From Pseudomonas sp. (GTDB lineage Bacteria > Pseudomonadota > Gammaproteobacteria > Pseudomonadales > Pseudomonadaceae): a stretch of 64,000 bases of DNA. The DNA lies in contig NZ_PEKX01000002.1 in NCBI RefSeq assembly GCF_002796985.1, positions 372,001 to 436,000 on the forward strand, given 5' to 3'. The first letter of the stretch is position 1, and every line of letters starts with the position of its first letter. This document shows positions 9,605-18,075 of the stretch, piece after piece. The translations under genes and the position numbers were made by a program. The notes below the pieces were generated by a model. It searched no databases, had not been told where the DNA came from, and saw only the letters and a list, made by a program, of their open reading frames with translations.

Positions 9605-10609
9605 ATGTCCATCATCGACCTTCGCAGCGACACCGTGACCCTGCCCACCGCCGGTATGCGCGAGGCGATGGCGCGGGCCGAGCTGGGCGATGACGTCTAC
9701 GGCGAAGACCCGACGGTGAATCGCCTGGAAGCGACCCTGGCCGAGCGCCTGGGATTCGCCGCCGCGCTGTTCGTGCCCACCGGCACCATGAGCAACCTGC
9801 TCGGCCTGATGGCCCACTGCGGTCGGGGCGACGAGTACATCGTCGGCCAGCAGGCGCACACCTATAAATATGAAGGCGGTGGCGCCGCGGTGCTGGGCTC
9901 CATCCAGCCGCAGCCCATCGATGGCGAAGCCGACGGCTCGCTGGACCTGGCCAAGGTCGAGGCGGCGATCAAGCAGGACGATTTTCACTTCGCCCGCACC
10001 CGCCTGCTGGCGCTGGAGAACACCATGCAGGGCAAGGTCCTGCCGCTGACCTACCTCGCCGCTGCGCGCGAGATGACCCGCCGTCGTGGCCTGGCGCTGC
10101 ACCTGGACGGCGCGCGCCTGTACAACGCGGCGGTGAAGCTGGGCGTGGACGCCCGTGAGATCACCCGCCACTTCGACTCCGTTTCGGTGTGCCTGTCCAA
10201 GGGGCTCGGCGCGCCGGTGGGTTCGGTGCTCTGCGGCGATGCCGAGCTGATCGGCCGCGCGCGCCGTCTGCGCAAGATGGTCGGCGGCGGCATGCGCCAG
10301 GCCGGCGGCCTCGCGGCAGCTGCGCTGTATGCACTGGACCATCAGGTCGAGCGCCTGGCCCAGGACCATGCCAATGCCGAAGCGCTGGGCCGTAGCCTTG
10401 CCGAGTTGGGCTACAGCATCGAACCGGTGCAGACCAACATGGTGTATGTCGGCATTGGCGAGCAGGCCGGCGCCCTGGGCGAGCATCTGGCCAAGCGCGG
10501 CATTCGCGTCAGCCCGGCGGCGCGTTTGCGCCTGGTCACCCACCTTGATGTGAAAAGCGCTGATATTCCGCACATCGTCGAAGCTTTTGCCGCCTTTCGT
10601 CGTTCCTGA
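9605..10609 (+). CDS. ltaE: Low-specificity L-threonine aldolase
   Basis: 334-residue PLP enzyme of fold type I. It cleaves L-threonine and L-allo-threonine to glycine and acetaldehyde. Family motifs are IDLRSDTVTLPTAGMREAM at the N-terminus, LGDDVYGEDPTVNRLE, the cofactor-stacking PTGTMSNLL, the aspartate in LHLDGARLYNA and the PLP lysine in VCLSKGLGAPVGSVLCG. It stands between aruE and alaS and is separated from aruE by a REP-like pair, so it probably has its own promoter. Its identity as a threonine aldolase is clear; the in vivo substrate preference cannot be read from sequence. Confidence 0.92.
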   Translation: MSIIDLRSDTVTLPTAGMREAMARAELGDDVYGEDPTVNRLEATLAERLGFAAALFVPTGTMSNLLGLMAHCGRGDEYIVGQQAHTYKYEGGGAAVLGSIQPQPIDGEADGSLDLAKVEAAIKQDDFHFARTRLLALENTMQGKVLPLTYLAAAREMTRRRGLALHLDGARLYNAAVKLGVDAREITRHFDSVSVCLSKGLGAPVGSVLCGDAELIGRARRLRKMVGGGMRQAGGLAAAALYALDHQVERLAQDHANAEALGRSLAELGYSIEPVQTNMVYVGIGEQAGALGEHLAKRGIRVSPAARLRLVTHLDVKSADIPHIVEAFAAFRRS

Positions 10610-10618
10610 CAGAAATTA

Positions 10619-10647
10619 TTGCGCGATAGGGGTTAACTATCGCGCAA
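10619..10647. promoter_or_regulatory. Perfect 11-bp inverted repeat between ltaE and alaS
   Basis: TTGCGCGATAG (10619-10629) and its exact reverse complement (10637-10647) flank a 7-base spacer. It lies 10 bp after the ltaE stop. There is no T-run after it on either strand, so it is either a weak or Rho-assisted terminator or an operator upstream of the alaS promoter. Confidence 0.5.
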
Positions 10648-10652
10648 AGACA

Positions 10653-10681
10653 CTACAACCTTGATGCGGGGCCGATATAAT
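10653..10681 (+). promoter_or_regulatory. Likely alaS promoter
   Basis: A perfect TATAAT is at 10676-10681. The hexamer at the -35 position with 17-bp spacing (10653-10658, CTACAA) is weak. This gives a leader of about 45 bases to the alaS start. Confidence 0.5.
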
Positions 10682-10730
10682 GCGGCCCTTTGCCGGCGAT
10701 TCGTGGCCGCATTTTTCCGTGGAAGAACCT

Positions 10731-13355
10731 ATGAAAAGCGCTGAAATCCGTGAAGCCTTCCTCCGCTTCTTCGAAGAGAAGGGGCACACCCGCGTAGCGT
10801 CCAGTTCGCTGATCCCCGCGAACGATCCGACCCTGCTGTTCACCAACGCAGGCATGAACCAGTTCAAGGACTGCTTCCTCGGTCTGGAAAAGCGCGCCTA
10901 CACCCGCGCCACCACCAGCCAGAAGTGCGTGCGTGCCGGCGGCAAGCACAACGACCTGGAAAACGTCGGCTACACCGCGCGCCACCACACCTTCTTCGAA
11001 ATGCTGGGCAACTTCAGCTTCGGCGACTACTTCAAGCGCGACGCCATCACCTACGCCTGGGAATTCCTCACCTCGGACAAGTGGCTGAACCTGCCCAAGG
11101 AAAAGCTCTGGGTCACCGTCTACGCCAGCGATGACGAGGCCTACGACATCTGGACCCAGGAAGTCGGCATTCCGGCCGAGCGCATGGTCCGCATCGGCGA
11201 CAACAAGGGCGCTCCCTACGCTTCGGACAACTTCTGGGCGATGGGCGATACCGGCCCGTGCGGCCCGTGCACCGAGATCTTCTTCGACCACGGCGCCGAC
11301 ATCTGGGGCGGCCCGCCCGGCTCGCCGGAAGAAGACGGCGACCGCTACATCGAGATCTGGAACAACGTCTTCATGCAGTTCAACCGCACTGCGGACGGCG
11401 TGATGCACCCGCTGCCGGCGCCGAGCGTGGACACCGGCATGGGTCTTGAGCGCATCAGCGCCGTGCTGCAGCACGTCCACTCGAACTACGAGATCGACCT
11501 GTTCCAGAGCCTGCTGAAGGCTTCGGCCGACGCCATCGGGTGCGCCAACGACGACGCACCGTCGCTGAAAGTGGTCGCCGACCACATCCGTTCCTGCGGC
11601 TTCCTGATTGCCGACGGCGTGCTGCCGTCCAACGAAGGCCGCGGCTACGTGCTGCGCCGCATCATCCGTCGTGCCTGCCGCCACGGAAACAAGCTGGGCG
11701 CCAAGGGCACCTTCTTCCACAAGATCGTCTCCGCCCTGGTGGGCGAGATGGGCGAAGCCTTCGTCGAGCTCAAGCAGCAGCAGGCGCACATCGAGCGCGT
11801 GCTGAAGACCGAGGAAGAGCAGTTCGCCAAGACCCTGGAGCAGGGCCTGAAGATCCTCGAGCAGGACCTGTCAGAGCTCAAGGGCAGCGTCATCCCCGGC
11901 AACGTGGTGTTCAAGCTGTACGACACCTACGGCTTCCCGGTCGACCTGACCAACGATATCGCCCGCGAGCGCAGCCTGACCCTCGACGAGGAAGGCTTCG
12001 AGCGCGAGATGGAAGCCCAGCGTGAGCGTGCCCGCTCCGCCAGCGCCTTCGGCATGGACTACAACAGCCTGGTGAAAGTGGATGGCGACACCCGCTTCCT
12101 CGGTTACCAGGGTGTCTCCGGCGCCGGCCAGATCATCGCCCTGTTCAAGGACGGCAAGGCCGTCGAGCAGTTGGGCGAAGGCGAGGAGGGCGTGGTCGTC
12201 CTCGACCAGACTCCGTTCTACGCCGAGTCCGGCGGCCAGGTTGGCGACAGCGGCTACCTTGCCGGTGCCGGTGTGCGCTTCGACGTGCGCGACACCACCA
12301 AGGCTGGCGGCGCTCACCTGCACCACGGTGTGGTTGCCCAGGGCAGCCTGAGAGTCGGCGCCGCCGTGAAGGCCGAGGTCGCGCCTGGCGTGCGCCAGGC
12401 CACCGCACTGAACCACTCCGCTACCCACCTGCTGCATGCTGCACTGCGTCAGGTACTGGGCGATCACGTCCAGCAGAAGGGCTCGCTGGTCGATAGCCAG
12501 CGCCTGCGCTTCGACTTCAGCCACTTCGAGGCGATCAAGCCCGAACAGCTGAAGCAGCTGGAAGACATCGTCAACAGCGAAATCCGCAAGAACTCCGAGG
12601 TCGAGACCGAAGAGACTGATATTGAATCCGCCAAGAACAAGGGCGCCATGGCGCTGTTCGGCGAGAAGTACGGTGATCAGGTGCGCGTGCTGAGCATGGG
12701 CGGCAAGTTCTCCGTCGAGCTGTGCGGCGGTACTCACGTGTCCCGTACCGGCGACATCGGTCTGTTCAAGATCACCAGCGAAGGCGGTGTGGCTTCCGGC
12801 GTGCGCCGTATCGAAGCGGTCACCGGTAGCGCTGCGCTGGCCTACCTCAATGGCGCCGAAGAGCAGCTCAAGGAAGCGGCCGGCCTGGTCAAGGGCAGCC
12901 GTGACAACCTGCTGGACAAGCTCTCCGGCCTGATCGAACGCAACCGTCAGTTGGAAAAGGAGCTGGAACAGCTCAAGGCCAAGGCTGCCAGCGCAGCCGG
13001 CGATGACATGGCGGGCTCCGCCGTGGAAGTCGGCGGGGTGAAAGTGCTGTCTTCCCGCCTCGACGGTCTGGACGGCAAGGCGCTGCTGGCGCTGGTCGAC
13101 CAACTGAAGAACAAGCTGGGCAGCGGCGTGATCCTGCTGGGCGGCGTGTTCGAAGAGAAGGTCGTGCTGGTTGCCGGCGTGACCCAGGACCTGAGCGCCA
13201 AGCTGAAAGCGGGCGATCTGATGAAGCAGGCTGCTGCGGCCGTGGGCGGGAAGGGCGGTGGTCGCCCGGACATGGCCCAGGGCGGTGGCGTCGATGCCGG
13301 CAAGCTGGACGAAGCTCTGGCGCTGGCAGTCAAGTTTGTCGAGCAGGGCCTCTAA
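10731..13355 (+). CDS. alaS: Alanyl-tRNA synthetase
   Basis: 874-residue class II synthetase that charges tRNA-Ala. Order of domains: aminoacylation core from residue 1 with motif blocks (FLRFFEEKGH, FTNAGMNQFKD, SQKCVRAGGKHNDLENVG), then the editing domain with zinc-type ligands HSATHLLH and CGGTHVSRTGD, then a coiled C-terminal segment and the C-Ala domain ending GGGRPDMAQGGG. The start is ATG 10731 (MKSAEIREAFL), the conserved N-terminus; an in-frame ATG at 10680 lies within the promoter and is rejected. lysC follows 101 bp downstream, as in other pseudomonads. Confidence 0.98.
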   Translation: MKSAEIREAFLRFFEEKGHTRVASSSLIPANDPTLLFTNAGMNQFKDCFLGLEKRAYTRATTSQKCVRAGGKHNDLENVGYTARHHTFFEMLGNFSFGDYFKRDAITYAWEFLTSDKWLNLPKEKLWVTVYASDDEAYDIWTQEVGIPAERMVRIGDNKGAPYASDNFWAMGDTGPCGPCTEIFFDHGADIWGGPPGSPEEDGDRYIEIWNNVFMQFNRTADGVMHPLPAPSVDTGMGLERISAVLQHVHSNYEIDLFQSLLKASADAIGCANDDAPSLKVVADHIRSCGFLIADGVLPSNEGRGYVLRRIIRRACRHGNKLGAKGTFFHKIVSALVGEMGEAFVELKQQQAHIERVLKTEEEQFAKTLEQGLKILEQDLSELKGSVIPGNVVFKLYDTYGFPVDLTNDIARERSLTLDEEGFEREMEAQRERARSASAFGMDYNSLVKVDGDTRFLGYQGVSGAGQIIALFKDGKAVEQLGEGEEGVVVLDQTPFYAESGGQVGDSGYLAGAGVRFDVRDTTKAGGAHLHHGVVAQGSLRVGAAVKAEVAPGVRQATALNHSATHLLHAALRQVLGDHVQQKGSLVDSQRLRFDFSHFEAIKPEQLKQLEDIVNSEIRKNSEVETEETDIESAKNKGAMALFGEKYGDQVRVLSMGGKFSVELCGGTHVSRTGDIGLFKITSEGGVASGVRRIEAVTGSAALAYLNGAEEQLKEAAGLVKGSRDNLLDKLSGLIERNRQLEKELEQLKAKAASAAGDDMAGSAVEVGGVKVLSSRLDGLDGKALLALVDQLKNKLGSGVILLGGVFEEKVVLVAGVTQDLSAKLKAGDLMKQAAAAVGGKGGGRPDMAQGGGVDAGKLDEALALAVKFVEQGL

Positions 13356-13456
13356 AGGCCCTGAAATACGGGGCCCGCAGCGCGTCCGGCGGGCCTTGGC
13401 AGCATGCGGTGATGCATGTTTAATGGGCGCCCTTCAGGAATCAGGCGGCTTTTGAA

Positions 13457-14692
13457 ATGGCTTTGATCGTACAGAAGTTTGGAGGGACCTCCGTCGGCAC
13501 CGTCGAGAGAATCGAGCAGGTAGCCGAGAAGGTGAAGAAATTCCGTGAAGCGGGCGATGACATCGTCGTGGTGGTGTCCGCCATGAGCGGCGAGACCAAC
13601 CGCCTGATTGGTCTGGCGAAACAGATCATGGATCAGCCGGTTCCGCGCGAGCTGGATGTGATGGTCTCCACCGGCGAGCAGGTGACCATTGCCCTGCTGA
13701 GCATGGCGCTGATGAAGCGTGGCGTGCCAGCGGTATCCTATACCGGCAACCAGGTTCGTATCCTGACTGACAGCTCGCACAACAAGGCGCGTATCCTGAG
13801 CATCGACGACGTTAACATCCGCGCAGATCTGAAAGCCGGTCGCGTCGTTGTGGTCGCAGGCTTCCAGGGCGTCGATGAGCACGGCAACATCACCACCCTG
13901 GGCCGTGGTGGCTCCGATACCACCGGCGTGGCCCTGGCGGCGGCACTGAAGGCCGACGAGTGCCAGATCTACACCGACGTCGATGGCGTCTACACCACCG
14001 ATCCGCGCGTCGTGCCGCAGGCGCGCCGCCTGGACAAGATCACCTTCGAAGAGATGCTGGAAATGGCCAGCCTCGGCTCCAAGGTGCTGCAGATCCGTTC
14101 GGTGGAATTCGCCGGCAAGTACAACGTCCCGCTGCGCGTGCTGCACAGCTTCCAGGAGGGTCCGGGCACCCTCATTACCCTTGATGAAGAGGAATCCATG
14201 GAACAGCCGATCATCTCCGGCATCGCCTTCAACCGCGACGAAGCCAAGCTGACCATCCGTGGCGTACCGGATACCCCCGGCGTTGCTTTCAAGATTCTCG
14301 GCCCGATCAGTGCCGCCAATGTAGAAGTTGACATGATCGTGCAGAACGTCGCGCACGATAACACCACCGACTTCACCTTCACCGTGCACCGCAACGACTA
14401 CCAGGCCGCCCTGGAAATCCTCAAGCAGACCGCTGTCGCCATCGGCGCGCGCGAAGCCACTGGCGACACCAACATTGCCAAGGTTTCCATCGTCGGTGTC
14501 GGCATGCGTTCCCACGCCGGTGTCGCCAGCCGTATGTTCGAAGCCCTGGCCAAGGAAACCATCAACATTCAGATGATCTCCACTTCGGAAATCAAGGTGT
14601 CGGTGGTCATCGAAGAGAAGTACCTCGAGTTGGCGGTCCGTGCTCTGCACACCGCTTTTGAACTCGATGCCCCCGCCCGACAGGGCGAGTAA
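13457..14692 (+). CDS. lysC: Aspartate kinase (aspartokinase), with a probable internal start for a beta subunit
   Basis: 411-residue aspartokinase, first enzyme of the lysine, threonine and methionine branch. The kinase domain (about 1-245) begins LIVQKFGGTSVG and carries RGGSDTTGVALAAAL. Two ACT regulatory domains follow, ending the protein at about residue 411. An in-frame ATG at 14198, preceded by GAAGAGGA at good spacing, would give a 164-residue ACT-only product starting MEQPIISGIAF. Such a beta subunit from an internal start is known for lysC of Bacillus and Corynebacterium; here it is an inference. A terminator hairpin follows the stop. Confidence 0.96.
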   Translation: MALIVQKFGGTSVGTVERIEQVAEKVKKFREAGDDIVVVVSAMSGETNRLIGLAKQIMDQPVPRELDVMVSTGEQVTIALLSMALMKRGVPAVSYTGNQVRILTDSSHNKARILSIDDVNIRADLKAGRVVVVAGFQGVDEHGNITTLGRGGSDTTGVALAAALKADECQIYTDVDGVYTTDPRVVPQARRLDKITFEEMLEMASLGSKVLQIRSVEFAGKYNVPLRVLHSFQEGPGTLITLDEEESMEQPIISGIAFNRDEAKLTIRGVPDTPGVAFKILGPISAANVEVDMIVQNVAHDNTTDFTFTVHRNDYQAALEILKQTAVAIGAREATGDTNIAKVSIVGVGMRSHAGVASRMFEALAKETINIQMISTSEIKVSVVIEEKYLELAVRALHTAFELDAPARQGE

Positions 14693-14706
14693 GGCGAGTT
14701 ATACCG

Positions 14707-14732
14707 AAAGGCGCGGCGACCCCGCGCCTTTT
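14707..14732 (+). terminator. Rho-independent terminator after lysC
   Basis: Hairpin AAAGGCGCGG / CCGCGCCTTT with a short loop, followed by TTGTCGTTTTT. It starts 15 bp after the lysC stop. Confidence 0.8.
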
Positions 14733-14754
14733 GTCGTTTTTGACCGTCTGACAG

Positions 14755-14784
14755 GAACTTTCATTCCGGCAGGACTGGTCAATA
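14755..14784 (+). promoter_or_regulatory. Candidate AlgU (sigma-E type) promoter of rsmA
   Basis: GGAACTT (14754-14760) is a perfect sigma-E/AlgU -35. GTCAAT follows after 17 bases, close to the family -10 (GTC-A). Transcription would begin about 90 bases before rsmA. AlgU control of rsmA has been reported in P. aeruginosa; here it is read only from the motif. Confidence 0.5.
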
Positions 14785-14878
14785 CTTAGGTGAAGGATTC
14801 GTGCCCTTGAACTATGCGAATCTGCCACCATTTCTTTATTTGCAGACTGCTTATCCCGTAACACGTAAGGAGAAAGGA

Positions 14879-15064
14879 ATGCTGATTCTGACTCGCCGGG
14901 TCGGAGAGACCCTGATGGTCGGTGACGACGTCACCGTGACTGTGCTGGGCGTAAAAGGTAATCAGGTGCGTATCGGTGTGAATGCTCCGAAGGAAGTTGC
15001 CGTGCACCGTGAGGAAATCTACCAGCGCATCCAGAAAGAGAAAGACCAAGAACCAAACCATTAA
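14879..15064 (+). CDS. rsmA: RNA-binding global regulator RsmA (CsrA)
   Basis: 61-residue CsrA/RsmA protein, exactly the length of P. aeruginosa RsmA. It is a dimeric beta-strand protein that binds GGA motifs in mRNA leaders and represses translation, controlling the switch between motile and sessile or secretory lifestyles. The sequence begins MLILTRRVGETLMVGDDVTV and contains the RNA-contact VAVHREEIYQRIQ (the arginine of VHREEI is the key one). The start is ATG 14879 after AAGGAGAAAGGA; a longer in-frame start at 14801 is rejected because it lacks conservation and a ribosome-binding site. It lies between lysC and tRNA-Ser, the usual Pseudomonas context. Confidence 0.98.
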   Translation: MLILTRRVGETLMVGDDVTVTVLGVKGNQVRIGVNAPKEVAVHREEIYQRIQKEKDQEPNH

Positions 15065-15082
15065 TTTTTCTAAAATTTTTCT

Positions 15083-15110
15083 TTGCAAACGGGGAAAACC
15101 TGGATATCAT
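15083..15110 (+). promoter_or_regulatory. Sigma-70 promoter of tRNA-Ser
   Basis: TTGCAA (15083-15088), 16-bp spacer, TATCAT (15105-15110). The tRNA begins 15 bp later. Confidence 0.65.
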
Positions 15111-15124
15111 GCGCCCCGTGTTGC

Positions 15125-15217
<93 letters not shown>

Positions 15218-15279
15218 GCATCTCCTGGTGTGATGGGTTGTCCGGTTACGTAAGTGACTGAAAAGATTGAAAAATCTTG

Positions 15280-15308
15280 TTGACAGGTCAGAAGAATCGC
15301 ACTAGAAT
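15280..15308 (+). promoter_or_regulatory. Strong sigma-70 promoter of the tRNA-Arg pair
   Basis: Perfect TTGACA (15280-15285), 17-bp spacer, TAGAAT (15303-15308), 16 bp before the first tRNA-Arg. Confidence 0.8.
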
Positions 15309-15324
15309 TTGCGCCCTCATCAGC

Positions 15325-15401
15325 GCACTCATAGCTCAGCTGGATAGAGTACTCGGCTACGAACCGAGCGGTCGGAGGTTCGAATCCTCCTGAGTGCGCC
15401 A
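15325..15401 (+). tRNA. tRNA-Arg (anticodon ACG), copy 1
   Basis: 77 bases with encoded CCA. Acceptor GCACTCA pairs with TGAGTGC; the anticodon stem-loop CTCGGCT-ACG-AACCGAG and T-arm GGAGGTTCGAATCCTCC are intact. It is identical in sequence to the copy at 15499. Confidence 0.97.
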
Positions 15402-15498
15402 TACATGAGGCAACGCGAGAGCGGGGCTTCAGTGGCGAAAGGCTAAAAAGCCTTAAGCTGCAACCAGTTGGTAAATCTGGTTAAACTTTGCCAACGAC

Positions 15499-15575
15499 GC
15501 ACTCATAGCTCAGCTGGATAGAGTACTCGGCTACGAACCGAGCGGTCGGAGGTTCGAATCCTCCTGAGTGCGCCA
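15499..15575 (+). tRNA. tRNA-Arg (anticodon ACG), copy 2
   Basis: Exact 77-base duplicate of the tRNA at 15325, after a 97-bp spacer. No separate strong promoter was seen in the spacer, so the two are probably made as one precursor that ends at the terminator just downstream. Confidence 0.97.
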
Positions 15576-15582
15576 TATACCG

Positions 15583-15612
15583 AAAGGGCCTGCAGCAATG
15601 CAGGCCCTTTTT
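15583..15612 (+). terminator. Rho-independent terminator of the tRNA-Arg transcript
   Basis: AAAGGGCCTGCA and TGCAGGCCCTTT form a 12-bp perfect stem with a 4-base loop, followed by TTCTTT. Confidence 0.9.
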
Positions 15613-15650
15613 CTTTGCGCTTGAAAAAAGTTGTACAGGGATAAACACAA

Positions 15651-16178
15651 TCAGCGTTTTGCCTTGCCTATCACACAACCGTCCTCGTCGAAGTTCACCG
15701 TGCGCGCGCCGTGCTTCTTGTCTGCTTCATAGTGATAGCGCAACGTCTCGTTGTTCTGGCTGATTCTGTCCGGTCTTCCTAGTGCGCTCTCCACATCGTT
15801 GCGGGTCATTCCGGTACGCACTCTGCCTTCAATGATCGCCTTGCGTCGTGCGCTACCGGTAACGCGATTGCCACAGCCGTTCTGCTGCTCGCCAACGACG
15901 ACGAAGGCCTGGCCCTCAGCGCTCTCTTCATTGCGCTTTCCTCGTGCTCCGAGTGGCTTCGGCGATGCTGATTCCTTCACGGTGGCCAGTGGCACCGGCA
16001 CTCCGCTGCCCGGTGTTGAGTTGCTCGCCTCCTGTATTTCCTGCTGCCGCTCCGTGGGGCAGCCATACTGACTGAACAGCACGCTGCCATCGGCTGCGGT
16101 GCAGCGGAACACCGTGGCCGCTTCGCTGGTGGGTACCCATAACGTCAGGAGTGAATAGAGCAGGGCAGGAAGGCGCAT
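15651..16178 (-). CDS. Secreted DUF4124-type protein of unknown function
   Basis: 175-residue protein. A signal peptide (MRLPALLYSLLTLW...SEAA) is followed by a DUF4124-like motif, TVFRCTAADGSVLFSQYGCP, with two cysteines. A low-complexity linker follows, then a C-terminal block KAIIEGRVRTGMTRNDVESAL resembling the SmpA/BamE-type 'G-M-T-x-x-x-V' helix. It is therefore probably exported to the periplasm. The start is the methionine of the signal peptide; an in-frame upstream extension lacks one. It is convergent with the tRNA-Arg operon. I cannot assign a role. Confidence 0.8.
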   Translation of the reverse strand: MRLPALLYSLLTLWVPTSEAATVFRCTAADGSVLFSQYGCPTERQQEIQEASNSTPGSGVPVPLATVKESASPKPLGARGKRNEESAEGQAFVVVGEQQNGCGNRVTGSARRKAIIEGRVRTGMTRNDVESALGRPDRISQNNETLRYHYEADKKHGARTVNFDEDGCVIGKAKR

Positions 16179-16500
16179 GGTTCGCTCCGTGATGGTGGGC
16201 CTGCCTGCAGCGTAGGAGTGGAGTTTGTCAGTCGGGGCCGGGTGTCCTGTGGGAGCTTTCGGGCGTCGAACCAAGCGGTGATTCAGCAGTGAACTTTCGC
16301 CCGCAAGCGATTGTTCTGGCCGCCATTTTGTAACGCCTAATACACCCCGGAGTGTTATCATTTCCCGCATCTGCCCTCGATGGGCGCATGGGACACCACC
16401 ATGGACTTACCCAGTAGTTACTCAGAACCCCGATTGCGTACACACGACCTGATGTATTGATCCCCTCTGGCCCGTTCTGCCACTGGGGGTGGAGCGTGCT

Positions 16501-17943
16501 ATGACCGAAGTAGAAGCCAAGAAGCCGCAGGAAAGCCTGCAGGACCGCCTCAACCAGGTGGTCGACCTGCTGCACAAGCACAAGCTGGTGGAAGACCTGA
16601 CGCACCGTCAGGAAGGCCAGCATCATGATCGCGTCGAGAACCTGGTCCATCGCCAGAACCTTGCGGAACTCCAACGCAAGCTGGATGAACTGCACCCGGC
16701 CGACATTGCCCACATCCTCGAATCGCTGCCGCTGGATGACCGCCTGACGGTCTGGCAATTGGTCAAGGCCGAGCGCGACGGCGACATCCTCCTCGAAGTC
16801 TCGGACTCCGTGCGGGAAACCCTGATCGCCGACATGGACGATCATGAGATCCTCGCGGCAGCTCGCGAGATGGATGCCGACGAACTCGCGGATCTCGCCC
16901 CGGAACTGCCGCGCGACGTCGTCCACGAACTGATGGAAACCCTCGACGGACAACAGCGCGAGCGTGTGCGCTCGGCTCTGTCCTACGAGGAAGACCAGGT
17001 CGGCGCCCTGATGGACTTCGAGATGGTCACCATCCGCGATGACGTCAGCCTGGAAGTAGTGCTGCGCTACCTGCGTCGCCTGAAGGATCTGCCGGGCCAT
17101 ACCGACAAGCTCTTCGTGGTCGACTACGACGGTGTGCTCAAGGGCGTGCTGCCGATCAAGCGCCTGCTGGTGAACGACCCGGACAAGGACGTGGCGGAAG
17201 TCATGGCCACCGATCCGGTGACCTTCAGCCCCGACGAGGACGGCTACGACGCCGCCCAGGCGTTCGAGCGTTACGACCTGATTTCCGCCCCTGTGGTGGA
17301 CAAGAACGGCAAGCTGATCGGCCGTCTGACCATCGACGAGATGGTCGACCTGATCCGTGAGGAAAGCGAAAGCGAAGTGCTGAACATGGCCGGTCTGCGC
17401 GAGGAGGAAGATATCTTCGCCTCGGTATGGCGGTCGGTGCGCAACCGCTGGGCTTGGCTGGCGACCAACCTGGTCACGGCCTTTATTGCCTCGCGGGTGA
17501 TCGGCCTGTTCGAGGGCTCCATCGAGAAGCTGGTGGCGCTGGCTGCGCTGATGCCTATCGTGGCCGGCATCGGCGGCAATTCCGGCAATCAGACCATCAC
17601 CATGATCGTCCGCGCCATGGCCCTGGACCAGATCCAGTCCAGCAGCGCCAACCGCCTGCTGCGCAAGGAGCTGGGCGTGGCGTTGGTGAATGGCCTGGTG
17701 TGGGGTGGGGTGATCGGCCTGGTGGCCTTCTACCTGTACGGCAACTGGGAACTGGGTGCGGTGATGACCGGCGCGATGACGCTGAACCTGCTGCTCGCCG
17801 CGATGATGGGGGTCTTGATCCCCATGACGTTGCTGCGCCTGGGGCGTGACCCGGCCATGGGCTCCAGCGTGATGATCACCGCCATGACCGACAGTGGTGG
17901 CTTCTTCATCTTCCTCGGGCTGGCCACGTTGTTCCTGATGTAA
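16501..17943 (+). CDS. mgtE: Magnesium transporter MgtE
   Basis: 480-residue MgtE-type Mg2+ channel/transporter of the inner membrane. The N-domain of superhelical repeats (about 1-130: LHPADIAHILESLPLDDRL) and the paired CBS domains (about 135-265, including EVMATDPVTFSPDEDGYDAAQ) sense cytoplasmic Mg2+. Five membrane helices follow (about 290-480), with the family motif PIVAGIGGNSGNQT in the pore region. ATG 16501 begins the conserved N-domain; an upstream GTG at 16489 is less likely. A terminator follows immediately. Confidence 0.95.
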   Translation: MTEVEAKKPQESLQDRLNQVVDLLHKHKLVEDLTHRQEGQHHDRVENLVHRQNLAELQRKLDELHPADIAHILESLPLDDRLTVWQLVKAERDGDILLEVSDSVRETLIADMDDHEILAAAREMDADELADLAPELPRDVVHELMETLDGQQRERVRSALSYEEDQVGALMDFEMVTIRDDVSLEVVLRYLRRLKDLPGHTDKLFVVDYDGVLKGVLPIKRLLVNDPDKDVAEVMATDPVTFSPDEDGYDAAQAFERYDLISAPVVDKNGKLIGRLTIDEMVDLIREESESEVLNMAGLREEEDIFASVWRSVRNRWAWLATNLVTAFIASRVIGLFEGSIEKLVALAALMPIVAGIGGNSGNQTITMIVRAMALDQIQSSSANRLLRKELGVALVNGLVWGGVIGLVAFYLYGNWELGAVMTGAMTLNLLLAAMMGVLIPMTLLRLGRDPAMGSSVMITAMTDSGGFFIFLGLATLFLM

Positions 17944-17959
17944 ATCCAGCTCCACTGAG

Positions 17960-17986
17960 AAAGCCAGGCAATTGCCTGGCTTTTTT
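17960..17986 (+). terminator. Rho-independent terminator after mgtE
   Basis: AAAGCCAGGCAA and TTGCCTGGCTTT form a long palindromic stem followed by a run of six T. Confidence 0.9.
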
Positions 17987-18031
17987 ATTGGTTCGAACTG
18001 CTGATCAGGAAGGCAGGAAAACGCAGGCATG

Positions 18032-18054
18032 AAAAAGCCGGCTCAAGGCCGGCT
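18032..18054 (-). terminator. Rho-independent terminator after amrZ
   Basis: On the minus strand AGCCGGCC-TTGA-GCCGGCT is followed by TTTTTC. It lies 22 bp after the amrZ stop and faces the mgtE terminator. Confidence 0.85.
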
Positions 18055-18075
18055 GTTTCGGATGTCGCGAACGAG

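Noticed and set aside
13370..13400. Terminator after alaS
   Set aside because: GGCCCGC/GCGGGCC can pair, but the loop is long and no T-run follows; lysC probably has read-through or its own promoter.
16228..18030. 600-codon minus-strand frame over mgtE
   Set aside because: Antisense shadow of mgtE; His/Gln-rich translation without family features.
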